Below, piece after piece: positions 1 to 5,160 of a DNA stretch of 11,167 nucleotides (its first letter is position 1; every line of letters starts with the position of its first letter). This DNA is from Acidobacteriaceae bacterium (lineage in GTDB: Bacteria; Acidobacteriota; Terriglobia; Terriglobales; Acidobacteriaceae): contig PLBD01000454.1 of NCBI GenBank assembly GCA_003135315.1, forward strand, positions 1 through 11,167. Reading direction: 5' to 3'. The notes under the pieces are model-generated. The model was not told the origin of the DNA and did no database searches. It was given only the letters and a program-made list of their open reading frames with translations. The translations under genes and the position numbers were made by a program.

Positions 1-2
1 TC

Positions 3-434
3 ATCTCGCCCGGCCCGTGCACACCGCAGGAAGCAGGAATCAGCATCAATGTCATTCGATATTTTGCCGGAAAGGTTCCGCTACTGGGCGTTTGCCTCGG
101 CCATCAGGCGATCGCTGCAGCCTTCGGCGGCAAAGTAGTTCGCGCGCCCAACCTGATGCACGGCAAGACCAGCTCGGTGGAGCACGATGGCAAGACCATC
201 TTCCGCGGCATCCCGTCGCCCATGACGGCGACGCGCTATCACTCTCTCATTGTCGAAGAGAAGAGTCTTCCTGCTGAACTAGAGATTTCCGCCACCTGTC
301 GGGACCGCGATGGAACGCGCGTCATTATGGGACTGCGCCACCGGAAGTTCGCCGTCGAAGGCGTGCAGTTCCATCCTGAAAGCGTGCTTACCGATAAGGG
401 AAAACAGATGGTCCGCAACTTCCTGGAACTCTGA
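3..434 (+). CDS. trpG: Anthranilate/aminodeoxychorismate synthase component II (glutamine amidotransferase), 5' partial
   Basis: This class-I glutamine amidotransferase subunit hydrolyses glutamine and passes ammonia to a chorismate-binding partner (TrpE or PabB) in the cytoplasm, for tryptophan or folate synthesis. The open frame enters from the left edge, so the N-terminus (about 50 residues, judging from the usual family length near 190-200) is missing; 143 residues are visible. The oxyanion strand reads SPGPCTP near the edge. The nucleophile elbow GVCLGHQ has its catalytic Cys codon at 93-95. The substrate-loop motif RYHSL and the C-terminal VQFHPES, carrying the catalytic His (372-374) and Glu (378-380), are all intact. 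TrpG and PabA cannot be separated on sequence alone and many bacteria use one protein for both jobs, so the symbol is provisional. It ends with TGA at 432-434, 18 bp before the left repeat block of the next unit. Confidence 0.93.
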   Translation: MSPGPCTPQEAGISINVIRYFAGKVPLLGVCLGHQAIAAAFGGKVVRAPNLMHGKTSSVEHDGKTIFRGIPSPMTATRYHSLIVEEKSLPAELEISATCRDRDGTRVIMGLRHRKFAVEGVQFHPESVLTDKGKQMVRNFLEL

Positions 435-452
435 TCCGGTGCCGTAAGCGGA

Positions 453-480
453 AGTTTCCAGTTTCAAGTTTCAGGTTTCG
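453..480 (+). repeat. Left heptad repeat block (4 x 7 bp), inverted partner of 910-937
   Basis: Four adjacent 7-bp units, AGTTTCC, AGTTTCA, AGTTTCA and GGTTTCG, follow one another without spacers. Read as the reverse complement, the block at 910-937 has the same four-unit organisation, and the two blocks match at 25 of 28 positions. The paired bases continue for two more positions inward (AG at 481-482 with CT at 908-909). The block starts 18 bp after the amidotransferase stop codon and ends 20 bp before the GTG of the four-helix-bundle gene. It is not a CRISPR: there are no spacers and the unit is only 7 bp. Confidence 0.85.
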
Positions 481-500
481 AGTGAAAGAAAAGGAAAGTT

Positions 501-858
501 GTGTCACATTCTTATAGAGATCTCGTAGCGTGGCAGAAGGCGATGGTTCTCGTCCGAATGGTTTATCTGCACACTCGCGGATTTCCAAAAGAAGAAAATG
601 TACGGGTTAGCGGCCCAACTGCGTCGCGCGGCTGTCTCAGTGCCGAGCAACATCGCGGAAGGTCAAGGAAGACTGTCGAAGAAGGAGTTCAAGCAGTTCC
701 TTGCGCTAGCTCGAGGATTGCTTCTCGACATTGAGACTCAGGTGTTAATCGCCACTGATCTGCCGTACTTGGACGCGAAGGTCTCCAGCGAACTTGAGAC
801 CCAATCGCACGAGGTGCTGCGGATACTTAACGGCTTGATTGATTCGCTCAGGGATTGA
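501..858 (+). pseudogene. Four-helix-bundle protein (23S rRNA intervening-sequence protein family), interrupted by a +1 frameshift
   Basis: The family (PF05635/TIGR02436, annotated 'four helix bundle protein' or 'S23') forms small helical bundles; its cellular role is unsettled, and the Avd proteins of diversity-generating retroelements are relatives. Reading starts at GTG 501, with an AAGGA ribosome-binding sequence at 491-495, and gives the family's opening YRDLVAWQKAM and then FPKEE. The frame then fails: ORF 1 runs on to a meaningless end near 734, while the rest of the family sequence (YGLAAQLRRAAVS, then IPSNIAEGQG-like VPSNIAEGQG, and the C-terminal helices) continues in the next frame from 598 to the TGA at 856-858. 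Removing one A from the four-A run at 595-598 gives a continuous 118-residue protein, the normal family length. It may be a recent inactivating mutation or a sequencing error. ATG 598 could also start a truncated product lacking helix 1. Confidence 0.88.
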
Positions 859-909
859 CGCCTTCGGCTTTCGAACGATTGCGCCTGGAACTGGTGACGG
901 GTCGGGGCT

Positions 910-937
910 CGAAACTTGAAACTCGAAACTCGAAACT
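910..937 (-). repeat. Right heptad repeat block (4 x 7 bp), inverted partner of 453-480
   Basis: Four 7-bp units, CGAAACT, TGAAACT, CGAAACT and CGAAACT, follow without spacers. On the opposite strand each reads AGTTTCR, the same unit as the left block. The block lies 51 bp after the stop of the four-helix-bundle gene and ends only 6 bp before the ATG at 944 of the ABC ATPase, so it fills the place where a ribosome-binding site would normally sit. Confidence 0.85.
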
Positions 938-943
938 GAATTT

Positions 944-1843
944 ATGGCTGACGTTGTCGAGCTGCGGGGAATCCGCAAATCCTACGACCACTTTGTGGCC
1001 GTAGACAATCTTTCGCTGGCCATTCGTGCGGGCGGCGTCTATGGGCTGCTGGGACCCAACGGAGCAGGCAAGACCTCGACCATCCGCATGATGATCGGCA
1101 TCACCATGCCTGACGAGGGCGAAGTCCGCCTGTTCGGCGAGCCGTTCCATCGCGGGCTCCTGCATCGTGTCGGCTATCTGCCCGAGGAGCGCGGCCTCTA
1201 CAAGCGCATGAAGGTGCTCGATCACCTCGTGTTCCTCGGCCGCCTGCACAACCTTTCTGAACAGGAAGCCCGCAAGCGGTCGCTGGCCTGGTGCGAGCGC
1301 ATGCAAATCTCAGACTGGACGCACAAGAAAGTCGAGGAACTCTCCAAGGGAATGCAGCAGAAGATACAGTTTGTGGCCGCGCTCTTGCACGATCCCGAAC
1401 TGGTGATCATGGATGAGCCCTTCGCCGGCCTCGACCCGGCCAACTCGGTTATGTTGAAGGACGTTCTGATCGAGTTGAAGCGGGCGGGTAAGACCATTCT
1501 GTTCTCCACTCATCGTATGGACCAGGTGGAGCGGCTTTGCGATGCCATCTGCCTGATCGACCACGGCCACGCGATCCTGGAAGGCGATCTGAAAAAGATC
1601 AAGGCGAGTTACGGCAAGAACCATGTGCAGATGCAGTATGAAGGCGATCCCAGGCTGGAAAACTGCGACCTGGTGGAGTCCTTCAACAATTATGGCAACT
1701 ATGTAGAGTTGCGGTTAAAGCCGGGGGCCGACGCTCAACAGTTGTTGCGCATGGCCGTGGATCACGCCCGCATCAGCCGCTTCGAATTGTTGGAGCCTTC
1801 GTTGGAGGAGATCTTCATCGACCAGGTGGGGAAGCATGCATAA
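944..1843 (+). CDS. ABC transporter ATP-binding protein (NatA-like, with DUF4162 C-terminus)
   Basis: This 299-residue cytoplasmic ATPase powers the ABC-2 permease encoded next to it. Walker A is GPNGAGKT (residues 37-44). The Q-loop region reads YLPEERGLY (78-86), with Glu where most ABC proteins have Gln; this is a usual feature of the NatA/COG4152-type subfamily and not damage. The signature is LSKGMQQ (133-139), Walker B is LVIMDEP (153-159) with catalytic Glu158, the D-loop is GLD, and the H-loop His is at 190 in STHRM. Residues from about 215 to the end match the DUF4162 extension found in this subfamily. The start at 944 fits the family N-terminus, but no Shine-Dalgarno is visible because the inverted heptad block lies directly upstream. 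The stop overlaps the permease start by 8 bp, indicating one operon and coupled translation. The substrate is not evident; relatives export Na+, drugs or lipids. Confidence 0.95.
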   Translation: MADVVELRGIRKSYDHFVAVDNLSLAIRAGGVYGLLGPNGAGKTSTIRMMIGITMPDEGEVRLFGEPFHRGLLHRVGYLPEERGLYKRMKVLDHLVFLGRLHNLSEQEARKRSLAWCERMQISDWTHKKVEELSKGMQQKIQFVAALLHDPELVIMDEPFAGLDPANSVMLKDVLIELKRAGKTILFSTHRMDQVERLCDAICLIDHGHAILEGDLKKIKASYGKNHVQMQYEGDPRLENCDLVESFNNYGNYVELRLKPGADAQQLLRMAVDHARISRFELLEPSLEEIFIDQVGKHA

Positions 1844-3113
1844 CGTTTGGACGTTGATCCAGCGGGAATATCTGGAGCGGGTGCGCTCGCGCTCGTTCGT
1901 AATTTTCACGCTGCTCATGCCGGCATTCATGGCCGGCAGCGTTCTTATCCCCGCCAAGATCGAGGAGATGAATTCCGGCGGCGAGCGGCGCATCGTCATC
2001 GTGGCCAACAATCCGCAACTCGCCATGGCGGTCGATCAGGAACTGAAAGCACCTAAACCCAAGAGCACTCTTTCCGCTGAAGCAGGGGCGCCGCCGGTCT
2101 ATGTCATCCAGGTCGATACCAACAGCACGGACGCCGAACGCGACCGCCTGGACGAGCAGGTGAGCGACGGCCGGATCAACGGCTTTCTTTGGCTCACCGA
2201 TGACGCGCTGGCGAACCACGAAGTAACCTACAGCACCAAGGAAGCTGCGGATTTTCACCAGTCCGGCGAACTCCGCAATGCGATCAGGACTGCGGTCACC
2301 AAGCGGCGGCTTGAGCAGAAAGGGATGAGTGGAGCGGAAGCCGACGCGCTGCTTACTCCCATCGTGCTCAATACGGTCCGCATTGAGAAGGGCAAGGAGG
2401 GAAGCAGCGGCACGACCGTCTTTCTCACGGCATTCGCCATGGTGATGCTGCTGTATCTGGTGGTTTTGATCTACGGGGTTTCGGTGATGCGCTCCGTAGT
2501 CGAAGAAAAGAACACGCGCATTCTGGAGGTGCTGCTCTCCTCGGTCACTGCCAAAGAGCTGCTCGCAGGAAAGATCCTGGGCGTCGGCGCTGTGGGGCTG
2601 ACCCAGATCCTGGTATGGGTCATCTTCGCGACTCTATTCTCGGTGCCCGGATTGCTTTCGGCCAAGTCATTTCTAGGCGAAGTACACATCCCGCCGGCAG
2701 GCATGGCCGCCTTTGCCATCTTCTTCCTGTTGGGTTATTTGCTCTACAGCTCCATGTATGCTGCGATCGGCTCCATGGTGAACACCGACCACGAGGCGCA
2801 GCAGATGCAGTGGCCGGCGATGATCCCCATCATTCTCGCCGTTTTTCTGATGAACGCGGTCATTCAGCATCCAAACTCGCCACTCGCCTTCTGGCTTTCG
2901 ATTTTCCCGTTCTTCGCCCCCATCCTGATGCTGGTCCGCATTCTGGTGGTGCAGCCGCCGCTGTGGCAGATAGCGCTTTGCATCGCGATCATGGTGGCAA
3001 CCGTCTACGGTCTGCTGGCGCTGGCCTCCCGCATCTACCGCATCGGCATTCTGATGTATGGCAAGCGCCCTACGCTTCCCGAGTTGCGCCGCTGGCTCAG
3101 GTACGCAGGGTAG
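1836..3113 (+). CDS. ABC-2 type transporter permease (NatB-like)
   Basis: This 425-residue inner-membrane permease pairs with the ATPase whose stop codon it overlaps. The layout is that of NatB/COG1668 proteins: one N-terminal membrane segment (about residues 21-40), a soluble extracytoplasmic domain (about 45-190), and then a C-terminal bundle of five or six membrane segments (roughly 194-218, 246-273, 288-312, 327-345, 350-372, 377-400). The conserved cytoplasmic coupling stretch after the second segment reads SVVEEKNTRILEVLLSS (220-236), a family hallmark thought to contact the ATPase. Start ATG 1836 is preceded by a G-rich stretch (GGTGGGG) that can serve as ribosome-binding site. No truncation is seen. 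What it transports cannot be read from sequence; a following acyltransferase gene hints at lipid or envelope cargo, which is only inference. Confidence 0.93.
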   Translation: MHNVWTLIQREYLERVRSRSFVIFTLLMPAFMAGSVLIPAKIEEMNSGGERRIVIVANNPQLAMAVDQELKAPKPKSTLSAEAGAPPVYVIQVDTNSTDAERDRLDEQVSDGRINGFLWLTDDALANHEVTYSTKEAADFHQSGELRNAIRTAVTKRRLEQKGMSGAEADALLTPIVLNTVRIEKGKEGSSGTTVFLTAFAMVMLLYLVVLIYGVSVMRSVVEEKNTRILEVLLSSVTAKELLAGKILGVGAVGLTQILVWVIFATLFSVPGLLSAKSFLGEVHIPPAGMAAFAIFFLLGYLLYSSMYAAIGSMVNTDHEAQQMQWPAMIPIILAVFLMNAVIQHPNSPLAFWLSIFPFFAPILMLVRILVVQPPLWQIALCIAIMVATVYGLLALASRIYRIGILMYGKRPTLPELRRWLRYAG

Positions 3114-3122
3114 AATTCTCGC

Positions 3123-3833
3123 GTGCCTGAAAAGCCTAGCGACAATTCCGGCGACATCGGAGGCAAGCGCCTCTCGCTGCTGGAGCGCGCGCGGATCAGC
3201 CTGGTTTCCTGGATCGTGCCTCTGCTGCTGCGGCTGATCGGATGCACTCTGCGTGAGACCATGACGTTTGAGGAAGGCGCCATCCAGGGCCTCGACGAGA
3301 TTCATCCCGGCATTTTTCCCTTCTGGCACCGCTGTGTGTTGCCTGCAGCCTGGCTCTTTCGCCATCGGCACCTGGCGGTGATGACCAGCCAAAGCCGCGA
3401 CGGCGAATACATTGCCCGGGTCATCAGCCGGTTCGGCTTCGTGCCGGTGCGCGGCTCAAGTACGCGGGGCGGGCAACGTGCGCTGATGGAGATGAACACA
3501 ATGCTGGCTGAGGGTAATGGAGTGGCGTTTACCATCGACGGTCCGCGGGGCCCGCGCTATGTCGCCAAGAAAGGTCCGGTGCTGCTGGCGCGAATGAGCG
3601 GGGTGCCCATTACGGCTTTTTATGTCGCGGTGGAGCGCGGGTGGGTGTTGAAGACCTGGGACGCGCTGGTGATCCCGAAGCCCTTCTCGCGAATTCATGT
3701 GGGGGTTGCCCGCAAGATCTTCGTCCCGCCTGACGCCAGCGAAGACGCCATGGAGCGCTTCCATGCCGAGATGCAGGCCGCGCTTGAGCGCGTCACCGAG
3801 TTCGCCGAGGCGCAGTTTTCGAAGAGCCGATGA
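3123..3833 (+). CDS. DUF374 lysophospholipid acyltransferase family protein
   Basis: Members of this family (COG2121, PF04028) resemble LPLAT/LpxL acyltransferases and are expected to move an acyl chain onto a lipid at the inner membrane; the substrate is not established. The 236-residue product has a hydrophobic N-terminal stretch (about 26-41), the WH pair at 68-69 (candidate catalytic His69), the SQSRDGE block (89-95), RGSSTRGG (110-117) and DGPRGP (139-144), all diagnostic for DUF374. The start is GTG 3123, 9 bp after the permease stop, with only a weak CAGGG upstream; it was chosen because it gives the usual family length. Its spacing behind the ABC pair suggests the same transcript. No missing key residue was noticed. 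Confidence 0.9.
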   Translation: MPEKPSDNSGDIGGKRLSLLERARISLVSWIVPLLLRLIGCTLRETMTFEEGAIQGLDEIHPGIFPFWHRCVLPAAWLFRHRHLAVMTSQSRDGEYIARVISRFGFVPVRGSSTRGGQRALMEMNTMLAEGNGVAFTIDGPRGPRYVAKKGPVLLARMSGVPITAFYVAVERGWVLKTWDALVIPKPFSRIHVGVARKIFVPPDASEDAMERFHAEMQAALERVTEFAEAQFSKSR

Positions 3834-3888
3834 CCATAGTATTCCCAATGTTTACACGGCTCATGCCTGTACAATCGTCAACGCCAGC

Positions 3889-5019
3889 ATGAGCACCGCA
3901 ACCGCAGTCGCCGTGGATCGGGTTGAGCAGACGCGTCCTGCACAAGAACGTTTGTTTTCGCTTGACCTGTTTCGCGGAGCCACGATTGCAGCCATGATCG
4001 TGGTCAACAATCAGAGCAGCGATGACGCTTACTGGCCGCTGCAGCACGCACGTTGGAATGGCTGGACGCCGACCGACCTGGTTTTCCCATTTTTTCTCTT
4101 CATCGTCGGGGTTTCGCTGGTCTTCTCGTTTCACTCCCGCCTCAATCGCGGCGAATCGCGGCGCACGCTTGTTCTGCACACCTTCCGCCGGAGTGCGGTT
4201 CTATTCGCGATCGGCCTGGGGCTGAACGGCCTGGCTGCGCTTGAATTTGGCGGATGGCGAATCCCGGGAGTGCTACAACGAATTGCTGTGGTGTATTGCG
4301 CGGCAGCGCTGCTTACGTTGTTCGCGAGCATCCGCGGTCGAGCCGCATGGATTGTGGGACTGCTGCTGGGCTATTGGGTCCTGATGCGCTACGTCCCGGT
4401 GCCGGGCTACGGCGTGCCGGGCCGCGATATCCCGCTGCTGCACCAGGATGCGAACCTGGCCGCCTACCTTGATCGCAAGTTTATGCTCGGTCATCTGTGG
4501 GAGCCAACGCGCGACCCGGAGGGAATTCTCAGCACACTGCCGGCAATCGCCACCGCCCTTTGCGGCGTTCTGACGGGCGAGTGGTTGCGCTCCCAACGAA
4601 CCGCGCAGAAGAAGCTGGCAGGAATGTTCGCTTGCGGTGCGGCTGGCGTGATTGCCGGCGAACTATGGGGAGTCTGGTTTCCCATTAATAAGAACCTGTG
4701 GACCAGCTCCTACGTATTGTTCACGGCGGGTTGCGCCTTGATCTGCCTGGCGGCGTGCTACTGGTCAAGCGACATCAAGCTGTATCGGGGCGCGTGGAGC
4801 AAGCCCTTCCTGATCTTCGGCATGAACTCGATCGCCGCCTATGTGATTGCGGAGTTGATTGGCGGCTGGCTGAGTTGGAAGGGTTACACTTTCCTGCATT
4901 CACTGGCATGGATGGATTCAGCCGGGCTGGCCTCGCTGTTGCATTCGCTGGTTGTCCTGGGTCTGTGCTTCGTTCCGGTGTGGTGGCTTTATCGCACACA
5001 CATCTTCCTCAAGGTATGA
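3889..5019 (+). CDS. DUF5009 / heparan-alpha-glucosaminide N-acetyltransferase-like membrane protein
   Basis: This 376-residue multi-pass inner-membrane protein belongs to the YeiB/HGSNAT-like acyltransferases. In human HGSNAT a histidine accepts an acetyl group from acetyl-CoA and passes it to glucosamine across the membrane; bacterial relatives (NagX-like) are poorly studied. The family opening RLFSLDLFRGATI (21-33) is followed by HARWNGWTPTDL (53-64), where His53 aligns with the human active-site His. Later hallmarks are DPEGILSTLPA (209-219), FPINKNLWTSS (264-274) and MNSIAAYV (312-319). About ten membrane segments are apparent. The frame stays open upstream to 3697, but that part only overlaps the acyltransferase gene and is low-complexity shadow, so ATG 3889 is preferred. 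No Shine-Dalgarno is visible. A TACAAT hexamer at 3870-3875 is a possible -10, but no good -35 lies at normal spacing. It may be co-transcribed with the acyltransferase 55 bp upstream. Confidence 0.9.
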   Translation: MSTATAVAVDRVEQTRPAQERLFSLDLFRGATIAAMIVVNNQSSDDAYWPLQHARWNGWTPTDLVFPFFLFIVGVSLVFSFHSRLNRGESRRTLVLHTFRRSAVLFAIGLGLNGLAALEFGGWRIPGVLQRIAVVYCAAALLTLFASIRGRAAWIVGLLLGYWVLMRYVPVPGYGVPGRDIPLLHQDANLAAYLDRKFMLGHLWEPTRDPEGILSTLPAIATALCGVLTGEWLRSQRTAQKKLAGMFACGAAGVIAGELWGVWFPINKNLWTSSYVLFTAGCALICLAACYWSSDIKLYRGAWSKPFLIFGMNSIAAYVIAELIGGWLSWKGYTFLHSLAWMDSAGLASLLHSLVVLGLCFVPVWWLYRTHIFLKV

Positions 5020-5031
5020 AGCGCAGTGCTT

Positions 5032-5050
5032 ACAGTCCGCTTAGGACTGT
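5032..5050 (+). other. Perfect 7-bp hairpin after the DUF5009 gene
   Basis: ACAGTCC (5032-5038) and GGACTGT (5044-5050) form a perfect stem around the loop GCTTA, 12 bp after the stop codon. There is no T-tract after it, so it does not fit a standard intrinsic terminator; it may stabilise the mRNA 3' end or act with Rho. The function is uncertain. Confidence 0.4.
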
Positions 5051-5122
5051 CGCGCGAGCCCAGCGGTAGGCTACACTTGGGGGGTCGGTGCGCATACCGT
5101 GCTCTTTTCCGGGCAGCCTTAA

Positions 5123-5151
5123 TTGATGCGCTTCTTGCAGCGGCCTAATAT
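5123..5151 (+). promoter_or_regulatory. Possible sigma70-type promoter of the kinase gene
   Basis: TTGATG at 5123-5128 (4 of 6 to TTGACA) and TAATAT at 5146-5151 (4 of 6 to TATAAT) are separated by exactly 17 bp. Transcription would start only a few bases before the ATG at 5161, giving a nearly leaderless mRNA; this agrees with the absence of a clear Shine-Dalgarno there. The match is moderate and could be chance. Confidence 0.3.
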
Positions 5152-5160
5152 CCGGAATCA

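Larger units (their letters stand above)
453..937 (+). mobile_element. Candidate cassette: four-helix-bundle gene enclosed by inverted heptad repeats
   Basis: Two blocks of four 7-bp units in opposite orientation enclose one small gene of the 23S rRNA intervening-sequence protein family and nothing else, giving a unit of 485 bp between two ordinary housekeeping or transport genes. The known intervening sequences of this family in Leptospira and Coxiella 23S rRNA are likewise a short ORF closed by an inverted-repeat stem, which suggests a mobile or RNA-structured origin. I see no transposase and no clear target-site duplication just outside the repeats, so calling it mobile is inference. A transcript crossing the unit could fold the two blocks into a stem of about 28 bp with the ORF in the loop. 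Confidence 0.4.

Noticed and set aside
422..892. 9-bp direct repeat CCTGGAACT at 422-430 and 884-892 as a target-site duplication of the cassette
   Set aside because: The left copy is coding sequence at the end of the amidotransferase gene and the right copy lies inside the right repeat block, not outside it, so the geometry of a duplication fails.
453..937. CRISPR-like array
   Set aside because: The units are 7 bp, adjacent with no spacers, and the two blocks are inverted to each other.
2673..3392. 239-codon open frame antisense to the permease and acyltransferase
   Set aside because: It spans two real genes on the opposite strand; the composition (His/Gln/Arg-rich) is typical of an antisense shadow.
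3697..3888. N-terminal extension of the DUF5009 protein
   Set aside because: It overlaps the acyltransferase gene in another frame, is Ser/Pro/Arg-rich shadow, and the family N-terminus begins just after ATG 3889.
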